Shown: one piece after another, positions 42,100-52,239 of the stretch
Numbering within the stretch: position 1 is the stretch's first letter
Layout of the letters: each line of letters begins with the position of its first letter
From: Dama dama
Taxonomy: Eukaryota > Chordata > Mammalia > Artiodactyla > Cervidae
Assembly (NCBI RefSeq): GCF_033118175.1
Contig: NC_083688.1
Location: 4,919,001-4,983,000 of the forward strand
DNA length: 64,000 nucleotides
Reading direction: 5' to 3'
Made by a program: the position numbers and the translations under genes
The notes under the pieces: model-generated
Seen by the model: the letters and a program-made list of their open reading frames with translations, nothing else
What the model was told of the DNA's origin: nothing
Database searches by the model: none

Positions 42100-42285
42100 C
42101 AGTTAGCTTCCAGGCAGACAGCACTGGGTTCAAATGTGGACTTCCTTATCTGCCGGGCATCCCTAGATAAGGCACCAAGCCTTTCTGGGCCTCTAGTTCC
42201 TCTTCTACAAACTGCGGACTCTGCAGGCTTGTTGTGAGGATTAAATGAGAGAACTTAGGAAAAGTGCCCTGCACACCGCAGGTGC
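42100..42285 (+). mobile_element. MIR SINE
   Basis: 'AGCACTGGGTTCAAATGTGG', 'CTTTCTGGGCCTCTAGTTCC' and 'TTGTTGTGAGGATTAAATGA' in MIR order. Confidence 0.85.
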
Positions 42286-42337
42286 CCGATCCATGCCCGA
42301 TCCCCTAGTTACCCGCCCTCCCCAGGTCCAGCCATAC

Positions 42338-42391
42338 CTTGGGGTACAGCACAGGATAGAATCGATCCACATTCACGTCTTCACACACCAA
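42338..42391 (-). CDS. RAP1GAP: RAP1GAP exon, residues 159-176
   Basis: Acceptor CTCCTGCAG, donor CCCAAG|GTATGG, 18 codons: LVCEDVNVDRFYPVLYPK. Confidence 0.96.
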
Positions 42392-42772
42392 CTGCAGGAG
42401 GAGAGAAGGGAAGGTATGAGGATGGGGCATCTGGGCCTCCCGGGCCAAAGTCGGGTGGCGGGGGACAGCGGGACAACAGAGAGGCGTGCAGTTAAGGCGG
42501 AAGAAGACCTGGGGGCTCACTGTCACTCAGAATAAGGTAGGGAGAACTGGGGGCCCCTGTCTCCAAAAGGTGCCCTAAAGAGTGCCCCAAACACACAGCC
42601 AGCGTGCGGGCATCAGGGGAACACAGAAGGGGCAGGACTCCAGAGACAGGCCACAGCACCCAGGCCAGGATCTGGGGCTAAAGCCGAGGGTCTGCAGGGG
42701 CCAGGCCGCAGCCCAGCTCTGGGCCCATGGGGGTTGCTAGCAGGGCTCCGCCTGACAGAGCAGAGACCTCAC

Positions 42773-42851
42773 CTTTGCCATCTGGACCACGTTGGGGAAC
42801 TCAGTGAGACAGGAGATGGGGATGACGTCATGGTATGTCCGGCACTTGGTC
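42773..42851 (-). CDS. RAP1GAP: RAP1GAP exon, residues 133-158
   Basis: Acceptor TTCTCCCAG, donor GCAAAG|GTGAGG. Completes R132 and encodes TKCRTYHDVIPISCLTEFPN then VVQMAK. Confidence 0.96.
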
Positions 42852-43124
42852 CTGGGAGAAGAAAACCCACACTGAGGGGTGAGGAAGGGGGAAAGGGAGA
42901 CGGGAGCCCCGCCCCAGCCAGTAAGACCAGGAGGGGCAGACCTCCGGGAGGTCCAGAGGGGAGGAGGGGCCCGGCCTGGCTCAGGCGCGCACTTGCTGTG
43001 CAGCTTCAGGAAAATCGCTGGCCCTCTCTGGGCCTCCATGAGGGGAACAGGTAAACTAAGACAGTCTCTGACCCCGAGTCCGCGGCCCTCCCAGCTGCCG
43101 CAGGCCCCCCCGCCCCGCCCTCAC

Positions 43125-43228
43125 CTGAGCAGCAGCCGCAGATGTTCCTGGTCCCCGATGACGTCATACTTGAGTGAGAAGACAAGGTGGCCCAGGGCGG
43201 TGTCCAGCGAGTAGTAGTTAAAGTGCTC
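43125..43228 (-). CDS. RAP1GAP: RAP1GAP exon, residues 98-131
   Basis: Acceptor CCCCCCAG, donor CTCAG|GTGAGG. Encodes EHFNYYSLDTALGHLVFSLK then YDVIGDQEHLRLLL and leaves AG of R132. Dimerisation-lobe segment of the crystallised domain (family knowledge). Confidence 0.96.
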
Positions 43229-43378
43229 CTGGGGGGGATGGGGGCCAAGGGGGCGAGCGAGGCTAAGGCTGAGGCTTCCAGAACGCGGCCAGAAGGCCAG
43301 CTCATCCCTGGGCGGGGGCCCCTCCCCAGGCAGCAGGTGCCCGGGCCGACAGCACACTCTGCCTCAGACAGTGCATGT

Positions 43379-43582
43379 GTGTGAGTCGCTCAGCGTGTCC
43401 GACTCTGCAAACCCCGTGGACTGTAGCCCGCCAGGCTCCTCTGTCCATGGGATTCTCCAGGCAAGAACACTAGAGTCGGTTGCCCTTTCCTTCTCCAGGG
43501 GATCTTCCCCACCCAGGGATCAAACCTGGGTCTCCTGCATTGCACGCAGATTCTTTACCTTCTGAGCCACCAGGGAAGCTCT
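43379..43582 (-). mobile_element. Bov-tA type SINE (sense to RAP1GAP)
   Basis: GAGTCGCTCAGCGTGTCCGA through CTCCAGGGGATCTTCC and GATCAAACCTGGGTCTCC to AGCCACCAGGGAAGCTC. Confidence 0.93.
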
Positions 43583-43867
43583 CAAAGAGACCTGCATTTA
43601 AATCCCAGCTTTGCTGCCGGCCAGCAGGGCAACCTGAGAAGGTCACCTTTCCTTCTGTGCCTCCGTTTCCTAGTCTATAAAATGGGAGTGAGGCCAGCTA
43701 CCTTGTGGGAAGGCAGCAGGGGCTGGAAGAGACAGGGCCCGAAGCAGAGAAGGGGTTCCCGAATGTCTGGAGTAACCTCGGCTCTCTGAGTCCTCAGCAA
43801 AGTCAGGACCATGTCTGCACACACAGGGCATCTCCCAGCCCCTGCCCTTCTCCGAGGTGGGCACACA

Positions 43868-43896
43868 GTGTTTGTGTGTGCGTGTGTCTGTGTGTG
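43868..43896. repeat. TG microsatellite
   Basis: Interrupted (TG)n directly at the tail of the next Bov-tA SINE, a usual position for microsatellites seeded by SINE tails. Confidence 0.7.
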
Positions 43897-43902
43897 CACC
43901 CA

Positions 43903-44114
43903 CATGTGCTCAGGCATGTCCGACTCTTTTGCGACCCCCTGGACTATAGGCCGCCAGTCTCCACTGTACATGGCATTTCCCAGGCAAGAATACTGGAGTG
44001 GGTTGCCATTTCCTACCCCATGGGATCTTCCAGACCCAGGGATCGAACCTGTGTCTCTTTCGTCTCCTGCACTGGCAGGCGGGTTCTTTACCACGGCACC
44101 ATCTGGGAAGCCCA
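43903..44114 (-). mobile_element. Bov-tA type SINE (sense to RAP1GAP)
   Basis: TCAGGCATGTCCGACTCTTT, AGACCCAGGGATCGAACCTG, and ending ACCATCTGGGAAGCCC. Confidence 0.93.
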
Positions 44115-45275
44115 CACAGTAGGTGCTCAATAAAAACATGCTGACTGACTGACTGTTCAACCCATAGCTCTGTGGCCCCCGAAGCCAGGACCCGTGAGAA
44201 TCAGGAAATGAAACATCATGAACACACTGGGCGGCTGACCCGGCCGGTTCCTGCCCTCCCGCTGCTGTACCTGGGAAGCCAGGAGGTTGGGAAGAAATAC
44301 TCCCCAGGGCCCAGGGGAAACTGTGGCAGGGCTGGCACCCCGGAGAGCAGGGCAGGGCTGGCACCTCCAGGTGGGGAGGCCCCAAGGCCACGGGCCAGGG
44401 TGCCAGATTTTACCCCACGTGACCCTGCGTTCTCCTGCCAGCTTGGCTCCTCAGCCACGCCCGCCCCAGGAGTCATCATTGAGGAAGGAAGTCCTATTTA
44501 AATATAAACAGCTGCACTCAAAGGGCAGGAGGAAAAACATGCAAGGGCCAGGGGATGGACCCTACACATCCACAGCTCAGGGGCAGTCTATGGGGACCTG
44601 GGGCAGAGACCTCCCAGTCCTGCTGGGGCACAGAGTAATGGAAACCCCCCCAATGCTTGGCACCATCTGCGAAAAAGGAGAGGCAGGCACTTGGCAAGGA
44701 GGGCTACACCGAAGTCCTCAGGGTGGGGAGATTTCCCCAGACCGCCCCCTCCCCCGGCCAGGGCCCGAGAAGCCCAAGGAGAGTGGGCTCAGGGTCCCAG
44801 GGGGTCAAGGCCAAAGTCACCCTAACCTCTGCCAGGACGGGGCCCACCTGTCATTATACCTCCTCCAGGAACCCCCAACTTGTACCCCTTCCAGTCCTCT
44901 GGTGCTCATGGCTCCACCTTCATGGTGAGTGGTCACTCACCGCTGTCACTCATCACTCCGCCAGCAAACTCCTCTGAGTGCCAACTGTATGCTCGGCCCA
45001 CACAGCCCCCCAGGTCCCACCAACTAAGAGCCTCTGGACAGTGGGCTCCTCGGGTGCAGGTCGCCCTCCACTCATGGGTGGAATCCCCTGCCCGGTTCTG
45101 GGTTTGTCCCCAGGCAATAGCTCCTGAACCCGAGCCTGCTGGTTTGGTTCCGGTCACCCTTTCTCCCCACTTTAGCACCCATACCCACCAGCATCAGGCC
45201 AACGCCCTGGACCCAGACTCAGTACACGCAGCTCCTCAACACCTCAGAGAGCTGTGCCTCCTTCCCGCATGTGCA

Positions 45276-45294
45276 CAAACACACACACACACAC
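45276..45294. repeat. CA microsatellite
   Basis: About nine CA units just outside the third Bov-tA SINE. Confidence 0.8.
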
Positions 45295-45327
45295 ATGCAT
45301 GTGTTCGAGTGCCCGGAACGTGACCAT

Positions 45328-45556
45328 GTGTGTGCGTGCATGCTAAGTCGCTTTAATTGTGTCTGACTCTTTGCGATGCTATAGACTGCGGCCTGCCAGG
45401 CTCCTCTGTCCATGGGATTCTCCAGGCGAGAATAACAGAGTGGGTTGCCACGCCTTCCTCCAGGGGATCTTCCTGACCCAGGGATCGAACCTGCGTCTCT
45501 AGTGTCTCCTATATCGTCAGGCGGGTTCTTTACCACTAGCGCCACCTGGGAAGCCA
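45328..45556 (-). mobile_element. Bov-tA type SINE (sense to RAP1GAP)
   Basis: GCATGCTAAGTCGCTTTAAT start, CCAGGGGATCTTCCTGACCC core, end GCGCCACCTGGGAAGCC. Confidence 0.93.
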
Positions 45557-45574
45557 GACTCTTCCCACAGCACG

Positions 45575-45710
45575 GCTTAATGGAAGGTCAGCCAGAGCGA
45601 GGTCCAGCTCCGAGCTCAGTAATTGTGTGACCTGAACTGAATTCACTTTACCTCTGAGCCTCTTGTTTCCTCTTCTGGAAAAATCAGGACAGTCCTGATG
45701 TCACAGAGTT
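45575..45710 (+). mobile_element. MIR SINE fragment
   Basis: 'CAGTAATTGTGTGACCTGAA' and 'CCTCTGAGCCTCTTGTTTCC'; abuts an oppositely oriented MIR. Confidence 0.65.
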
Positions 45711-45714
45711 AATC

Positions 45715-45890
45715 ATGAAGATGTAATAACAGTTAACATTTTACTGAGTACCTACTATGGGCCAAGCATGGTTCTCGATGCTTCACATGTGCTTTTATCA
45801 TCCTCATTTTTATAGATGAGAAAACAGGCTCAGGAAGGTTAAACAACTTGCCCAAGGTCACGCCATGAATTAATGGAGGAGTCGAGAAGC
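45715..45890 (-). mobile_element. MIR SINE, reverse orientation
   Basis: 'AACAGTTAACATTTTACTGA', 'TACTATGGGCCAAGCATGGT', 'TTATAGATGAGAAAACAGGC' and 'CTTGCCCAAGGTCACGCC' in reverse-MIR order. Confidence 0.88.
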
Positions 45891-46234
45891 GCCCCCGGGG
45901 TCACTAGACCCCAGAGCCCACGCAACATTCCGCCACCTCACTTGTAACTGATGGTACCTGGAATGTGGTCCCGGCCCGTGACCTCCTCCCCAGCTCCCGC
46001 TGCCTCGTCCAGCAGCGTCCGCCTAGGAGCTGGGCGATACTAGCACACACTGTCCGGGGCAGCGTCCCGGATCTGGGGCGGGTGGTGGCGTAGGGGTTGC
46101 CCCCGTCTGGATCACCCCACGGCATTACCATCTCCCCACCTCAAGCTGCCTGAGCGCACGGCCTGGGTCTGCTTTGTCCGCTGCTGCATTGCTGGTGCCC
46201 AGAACCGGACCGGGCACCCAGCTGGTGCTCATCA

Positions 46235-46450
46235 CTTGCTCACTGAGCACTTGCTTGGCGCCAGAGGCCTTTCTATACGCCTCACAAATATCATCGCATT
46301 GAAGGCACGAGGTGGGAATCACCACCCTCTCCGTTTGTACAGATGAAGAAACCAAGGCACACAGAGGGGAAAGCGCCTTGCCCGGGGTCCCATGTAGTTA
46401 GAGGCAGACTCTGCTAACCAGACGCCATCACACTGCCTTGGTGCCATCCG
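46235..46450 (-). mobile_element. MIR SINE, reverse orientation
   Basis: 'CTCACTGAGCACTTGCTTGG', 'TACAGATGAAGAAACCAAGG' and 'CTCTGCTAACCAGACGCC' in reverse-MIR order. Confidence 0.75.
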
Positions 46451-46594
46451 TGTTTGCTGATTGAATGAGTGAATCCACGACGCATGCTCCCTGGACTCCC
46501 GGGACGGCTGGCCGGCCCAGCCTCCACCCCCAGGGCTGGGCTCTGACCCCCTCCCCACCCAGCCCAGCACCCCCAGCCCAGCGGGCCACCCCAC

Positions 46595-46780
46595 CTTGCC
46601 GAGAAAGTGCTTCCGGTAGAGGCGGGCGGTGTGGTTGCACTCCAGCTTCACCTTGGTCGTGGGCGACTGCAGCGGCTCCGTCTCTGGGATGCTGGTGATT
46701 TCGTGATTGGTGCCTTCAATCCAGTAGCCCCCAAACTGGGGCAGCAGGATCAGGGGGAAGGGCCCTTCTCGGCCCAGGAC
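46595..46780 (-). CDS. RAP1GAP: RAP1GAP exon, residues 36-97
   Basis: Acceptor CTCCTTCAG, donor GGCAAG|GTGGGG, 62 codons beginning VLGREGPFPLILLPQFGGYW and ending TARLYRKHFLGK. Phase 0 at both ends. Leads into the RapGAP domain. Confidence 0.97.
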
Positions 46781-46951
46781 CTGAAGGAGCACTCAGCTGA
46801 GGGCCACTCACCCGGCACCTCGGTGGAGGCCCTTAGGACATCCCCCCAACTCGGACCCAGAGCCACTTCTGCCACGGCTGAGGGATACCAGGGGACAGCC
46901 CGGAGCCTCTGAGGGTCCCAGGGCTCACACCCAGGGCCCCCTCCCACCTAT

Positions 46952-47035
46952 CTGGATGGCCAGAAAGTTTGTTCAGGTTTTTACAGACGATGGGATGGAA
47001 AAAACCCAAAGGAACTTTTCGGCCAAACCAAACCA
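46952..47035. mobile_element. Mariner-type MITE (bovid BTMAR-like)
   Basis: Short inverted-repeat element: GGCCAGAAAGTTTGTTCAGG on the left mirrors CCCAAAGGAACTTTTCGGCC on the right around a tiny loop. It matches the pattern of the ruminant Tc1/mariner MITE whose ends read TTGGCCAAAAAGTTCGTT-like sequence (from memory). No coding capacity. Confidence 0.75.
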
Positions 47036-47321
47036 ATTTTTTCCTGCAACCCTTTTCCTCCCCCTGCAGGCCCCAACCCAGACACACACAGCCTCGGAGG
47101 ATGGGGGTGTGGGGACAGGTAGAGCTGGGGGCCAAGAGGCTGGCCTAAGGGTTCGAATGGGCTCTGAAGTCTTGGGCCTGTAAACAGAGGCTCCGGCACC
47201 CACAGCAAGGCCTGCGGTCAGGCTCGTGACGCGGAGGAGGACCTGGGTGTCCGGACTCCCTGCGAGAGCGTCTCCCGGGCTGAGGGTGGAGACGGGCCCT
47301 GTGGGGTCTCCGGCTGCTTAC

Positions 47322-47360
47322 CTCGTGGACGCTCGGGTATGGAATGTAGTCCTCCTCCGT
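47322..47360 (-). CDS. RAP1GAP: RAP1GAP exon, residues 23-35
   Basis: Acceptor TTTTGCAG, donor CACGAG|GTAAGC, 13 codons: TEEDYIPYPSVHE. Too short to give a distinctive open frame; identified by sequence and phase. Confidence 0.95.
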
Positions 47361-48594
47361 CTGCAAAACAGGGCAGGGAAGAGGTCACCCTTTTCCTCCA
47401 GCCTCCCCAGGACGCCCGTGGTTCCGCCAGCACCACCCACCCCGGCCCCCAGGCGGGAGGAGTGGATGGGGCTGTATTCCCACCTCCCCATCCCACGGTG
47501 GGGGGCTGGGGGGTGGCCCCACGAGGCAGGGGCTGGGGCAGGCTGAGCTCACGGAGTGCTGGCAGGATCTTCTGGGACCCCTCTGCCTGGGGAAAAGGAG
47601 GCTCACTGCCTCCCCAGGAGACACACCTCTGGGCCGGTGGGCATCAGTGCATGGGAATGGCTTGGGGGCTGGTTACACAGACCGCTGTGCCCCACCCCCA
47701 GAGTTTCTGAGGTTGTGGGTCTGGGTGGAGCCCAAGAATTTACATGCCAACCTGCCCTCCAGGTGACGCTGATACTGCTGGTCTGAGGACCACACCTTGA
47801 GCAGCCTGGCTCTGGACAAAGCATGAGCCTTGTGCCCAGGAAAGCCCTCATCCCCGCAGCCCCGGGCCCACTCCTGCAGGAGCCACCGGTCTTCTTGGAG
47901 GGCAGGGGTCCCCAGTCACCCACCACAGAGCTCGATACCTATCAGGAGGGGCCTGCAGCCCCCACGCCAAGAAAATTCTGAGTCTAAAGAAACTCCATAC
48001 GTGCCTTTCAGTCCTGAGTGTCCTGGCAGTCTCCTCTGGAGGGGCCAACCCCTCCCCATCTCTTGCCCCCCACCCCCCCAGCCTTCCCAGGCAGGAGCTA
48101 CAAGGCACAGGGGGAGCACACGCCTCCTGGGTCCTGGGCGTGCATCTTCCTGCAACTGCTCATCGTAGCTGGCTTCAAGGAAAACCTCTTATAGCAGGCT
48201 GCCGTGAGGGATGGGGCTTCAGTTCTGGGAAGGGGGAAGCCTGGAGAGGCAGGGTGAATTTACAGCGGAGTAGAGCGGGTGAGGAGGAGTGGAATCAGGG
48301 CCCCAGGTCTATAGCAAGCAAGGATTTCTCCGCATCTTGGCCTCCCAGAGCGCAGGGACTAGGTGTGCCAGGCTTCCCCCTTGGCCTTAGCACCTGGCCG
48401 GCAGTGAGACCGCTCCAGGAAAGGATGCTGGGTTCTCCTGGGCTGGCTGCTTCACTGGGCCATCACTTCTCCCACTCCTAGAAAGGGGGCCTGCCTCCCC
48501 CGTCCCCATCCCCTTCCATCCCCAAGCCCTTGGGAGCGTGCTGCTCAGCCAACCGCCCCCAGAAAGGTGGAGTGGGACCAGCATCCAGACCTAC
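47361..48594 (-). other. RAP1GAP: RAP1GAP intron, 1.2 kb
   Basis: Unique GC-rich sequence; no repeat or exon recognised. Confidence 0.55.
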
Positions 48595-48642
48595 TTTGAG
48601 GGGTGGTGGGAAGGAGCATCGCTGTTCATCCATCCTGCTTCC
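48595..48642 (-). CDS. RAP1GAP: RAP1GAP exon, residues 7-22 (second half of GoLoco)
   Basis: Acceptor TCTTTGCAG, donor CTCAAA|GTAGGT, 16 codons: GSRMDEQRCSFPPPLK. The D-E-Q-R arginine falls at the position of the GoLoco D/E-Q-R signature, whose arginine reaches into the G-alpha nucleotide pocket (family knowledge). Confidence 0.95.
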
Positions 48643-49629
48643 CTGCAAAGAGAAGGCAGCACAGCCCATCACGGCCCTGCCGTGCCCAGCGCAGGGCCGC
48701 TCCCCGCTGCAGGCAGCACCCCCTCCAGGTAGATGGTGATGTGGGGGCGGGGTAGGGGTGGGCGCTCCCAGGGCAGCGTGCTGGGTACCCAGGCCTCCGG
48801 CTGGCCTCAGAAGAGCAGGCCCTCCTAGAAGGCCCTGGGGCTGAGGGAGGCGGGCAGCAGCTGGGGGCGCTGGCCGCTGCTGGGAGTGGGGGCAGGGCTG
48901 ATGCAGGAGCTGGGGAGGGAGGCGCCGTGTCTACACAGATGCACGCTGAGAAGGAGCAAAAGAGGAAGGAGAGCACGGAGGGAGGGAGAGAAGGAGGGGG
49001 AGAGGTGGGAACGGAAAGACGAGAAAACTCAGAGGCAGAGAAACAGAAAGATGGCGGGGGACAGGGTCTGAAGGGTGAAGGCAAGCTCCCGAGCTTTGTT
49101 CAAGTCCCCTGCCCACACCTCCCAACACCGACCCGAGCCAAACAGCAGGCAAGGGGCCTGGAAGACCAGAGCGGAGGAGCGGAGGGGGCAGGCAGAGGGG
49201 GTGGGGGCCGCCCTCCCCGGAACCTGCAGCCCAGCCTCTGGTTGGCCCGTGCCCTCTCCCCGCTCCACATGGGGGTCCTACAGAGCCTGCGATGCTCTTG
49301 GGAGACGGGCGATGCTCTATGTAGGTGGGGGTGGGTTGAGGGGCTGACTCCGGCCGCCTCCACAGGAATAGGAGCTGGGGAGACCAAGTGGGGCCTGGGC
49401 CCGGGGTCAGCCAGGAAGCCGGGCGTTATCAGTGCCCGGCCTCTCTTCTGACCCCGACGGGGAGCTCTGGATGCCGCACCGTCACTGTCTCCTCCCGGCA
49501 CGGTCAGCAAGAGCTCCCAAGCCAGTCCTCAGAGAGATGTCGGGCTGAAGATATAGCAAGGACCGACCCCCCAGCCCCAGCCCAGCCCCCTCTGTGGCTC
49601 CCCAGAACAGGCTTCAGAGCCCACCTCAC
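48643..49629 (-). other. RAP1GAP: RAP1GAP intron, 987 nt
   Basis: Contains a purine-rich stretch on the + strand (48945-49060: GGAGAGA/AGAAGGAGGGGGAGAG words), so pyrimidine-rich in the pre-mRNA. No exon seen. Confidence 0.6.
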
Positions 49630-49665
49630 CTGCATCTTTTCAATCATCTCAAACAGATCTGTGTT
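49630..49665 (-). CDS. RAP1GAP: RAP1GAP exon with the common start codon; first half of GoLoco
   Basis: Acceptor CTCTTGCAG, donor ATGCAG|GTGAGG, 36 nt, phase 0 both ends: NTDLFEMIEKMQ. The 663-residue isoform starts at the M of M-I-E-K-M-Q; isoforms with an upstream coding exon read in from N-T-D and so keep the full GoLoco (D-L-F-E-M-I plus D-E-Q-R). Which start is used depends on the first exon. Confidence 0.95.
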
Positions 49666-50199
49666 CTGCAAGAGATGAGGAGAGCAGGTCAGTGCTGGGG
49701 TGGCCCCGCAGACCCTGCAAGTCCCCAAGGCGTCTCCACCCACCCCAGCCGTCCTGGTCCTCCAACTCTGACCAATCCTGGGGACCTGTCCGAGCAGCAA
49801 GAGGGACCCAAAGGGACACCGTTTAGGCTGGGGCTCTGCGCCACGGACTGGCGGAGTCTGACCAGCTGCCCAGGGTCGTCCACCCAGAGCCCAGGACCCT
49901 CACCAGGCAGCCCCCCCCAACTGATGCTCTGCCCCAAAGGAGGGCCTCAAACAAGAGGGCTGTGACCTTTAGGGAGAGACACACCGCAAGAGTGGCAGTG
50001 CTAGGATCGGCCCACGAGCCCCTCAGAGGAGCCCCAGGTCGCAGCTCCAGAGATGAACCCAGCTGGGATCCTGGGGAGGGTTGGTGGTTCCACCCACCTC
50101 TGGAAGGAGGACCCCACTCTCCCCACCAAGCAGTGTGGGCCTGGGGGCTGTCGGGGGACGGGGGGGCCGAGAGAGGATGCTGAGCAGTCCGGCTGGCCC

Positions 50200-50870
50200 A
50201 ATACCTGCGTGTGAGTGTACACATACCCTCCCCTACCTGTGTGTGAGTGCACACACACTCTCCCCTACCTGCATGTGTGTGCACACACACCCCCTCCTCC
50301 CTCTCACACGGCCGCCGGGCTCTCTCAAGGCCAGCCTGGGCACACACGGGGTTAATCCAGCCATCTGCCAGCTGTGCTTGGCAGCTTCGGCCTCTCCAGC
50401 GCCAACTCCCTACGAGCCTTCCTGGAAGGCGGCATCCTTGCTGGCTGGCTGGGCTGGGGGCTGGGCCTGGGAAGCCCCCAGAGTCTCTAGGAGGGTGCCC
50501 CTCCCCCAGCACCTTCAAGGCCTCAATTCAGTCGGCTCCTGCTGCCCAGTGGGGGCACCCCGGAGCTCACACACACGTGTGCCGTGGGGTTGTGCACCAG
50601 GAGGCACATACGCCCTCTTTCTCTCTCTCTCTGGATCAAACACACACAGGCCTACACACCAATATTTAAACACAGTCTCACTGTACCAAAGAAAGCAAAC
50701 ACACAGAAACCCACATGCACAAATCCACCAGGTCTGTGTACAGCGCTTCTCAGACTCAGAGCTACACACGAACATACACACACGCATATCAGTGTCCTAT
50801 GTTGCACAACAGCACACTCCCTCACACACACAGAGGTCCATGTCCCCCAGGAGCCACACACACAGAGGCA
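50200..50870. repeat. CA-rich degenerate repeat region
   Basis: Many short ACACACAC runs, including 30-40 nt near-copies 'CACACACTCTCCCCTACCTGCATGTGTG' at 50215-50290 and scattered CACACACA at 50570-50870. Confidence 0.7.
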
Positions 50871-50887
50871 AACCCACCCCTGTGTTT

Positions 50888-51114
50888 TGCTGTGCTTGCT
50901 TTTAGTCGCTCATTCCTGTCCAACTCTTTGTAGACCCCATGGACTATAGCCCACCAGGCTCCTCTGTCCATGGGATTTCTCAGGTGAGAATACTGGAGCG
51001 GGTTGGGTTGCCATTTCCGTCTCCAGGGGATCTTCCCCACCCAGGGATGGAACTCGAGTGGCCTCCTGCAGTGGCAGGTGGGTTCTTTACCACTGAGCCC
51101 CCTGGGAAGCCCTA
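50888..51114 (-). mobile_element. Bov-tA type SINE (sense to RAP1GAP)
   Basis: TTTTAGTCGCTCATTCCTGT, CCAGGGGATCTTCCCCACCC, end CCCCTGGGAAGCCC. A six-base tandem duplication (GGTTGGGTTG) interrupts the middle. Confidence 0.92.
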
Positions 51115-52068
51115 CCCACATGAAAATCTGTGCAACTGCACCAGTAATTGACATAAAGCTACACAGACACCACACGACTGCTCTCAAGACTGTGTGTTGA
51201 GAGACACAATAACACGCGCTTGCAGACACAGGCAGATATGTTCATGGAAGTGGAGCCACAGAGCCCCACCCCCACCCACAAGCTCGCCCTTCCCAACAGA
51301 GTCACACACTCCGTGTAACAGACACGACAGACTTGATGCCACAGCACTCTGAGAAAAAGGAAAAAAAAGCATGCAATAACTAGGGGAGTGCTTAAGTGCC
51401 AAGGATGAGGGGCTTGGGTCTGAACCCCCCTCCCACCCACACATAGAGCTCTGTGAAAGATCACGAGACACGGACGCCCCACGTGCACCTCACTGTGAGG
51501 CCTGCCCACAGAAATGCCCACCCTGGAAAATGCACAATAGGTGTCCCTAGGAGATGGGTGACCCCCGGCCCTCACGGCCACACCCGACACTTGGGAGCTT
51601 GGGAGAGACAATTGCACAGGCGGTGACGGTGGAGACCACAGACACACAGTCCCGGCAGACAAACACGCCTGTCGACCAACACCTTGTACAACAAGCAGCA
51701 TGTGTTGTACCTTGGAAAACAACAGCAGTTGTGTGCCCGAATGAGCCACACAGCCTCAATCCAGCACAGGCCCAGCGCTGGCCATTCCAGAGCACCTGTG
51801 TCCTCCAGGACACCCCACTTGGGGTGACCTCACCAGGAGCAGGCGCCGGGAGTCTCACCACCTAACACCTAACACATGTCACCTGTCACCCAGAGCGAGT
51901 AGCAACAAGTGACACCACGGATACAGCCTCACTCATGCACCAGACGCCCTGACACCGGGAAGGCTGGGAGCCAAGCGGCCCAGGGACACCAAGCAGTTAC
52001 ACGGTGCCATTCAGACCCCTCGCTAAGGGGGGGAGGGGACGGATGAAGTGGTCCCAGGGCTAGCGCGT

Positions 52069-52069
<1 letters not shown>

Positions 52070-52100
<31 letters not shown>
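52070..52100. repeat. (CA)15 microsatellite
   Basis: Uninterrupted CA run of about 31 nt, 270 nt inside the first intron from the CpG-island exon. The cleanest dinucleotide repeat in the window and a probable polymorphic marker. Confidence 0.95.
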
Positions 52101-52106
<6 letters not shown>

Positions 52107-52239
52107 AGTGCCCCTCTAGCCCAGAGCCACGGCACCATCACGGGCACTCTGTTGCTTAGGCAGCTGCGGAAAGAGCCCAGGGCCTGGGACCCCAGGGCAG
52201 GGGTGTGCCCCACGGCCGCGGTGGCCGGGTGTCAGCCCA

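Larger units (their letters stand above)
40957..42337 (-). other. RAP1GAP: RAP1GAP intron, 1.4 kb
   Basis: Filled largely by an L1 3' end (40990-41305), a reverse MIR (41330-41560) and a forward MIR (42100-42285). Confidence 0.7.
43229..46594 (-). other. RAP1GAP: RAP1GAP intron, 3.4 kb, SINE cluster
   Basis: Three reverse-oriented Bov-tA SINEs (43379, 43903, 45328), TG and CA microsatellites beside two of them, and MIR pieces (43590, 45575, 45715, 46235). Unique GC-rich sequence at 44.2-45.2 kb has no recognisable exon. Confidence 0.7.
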
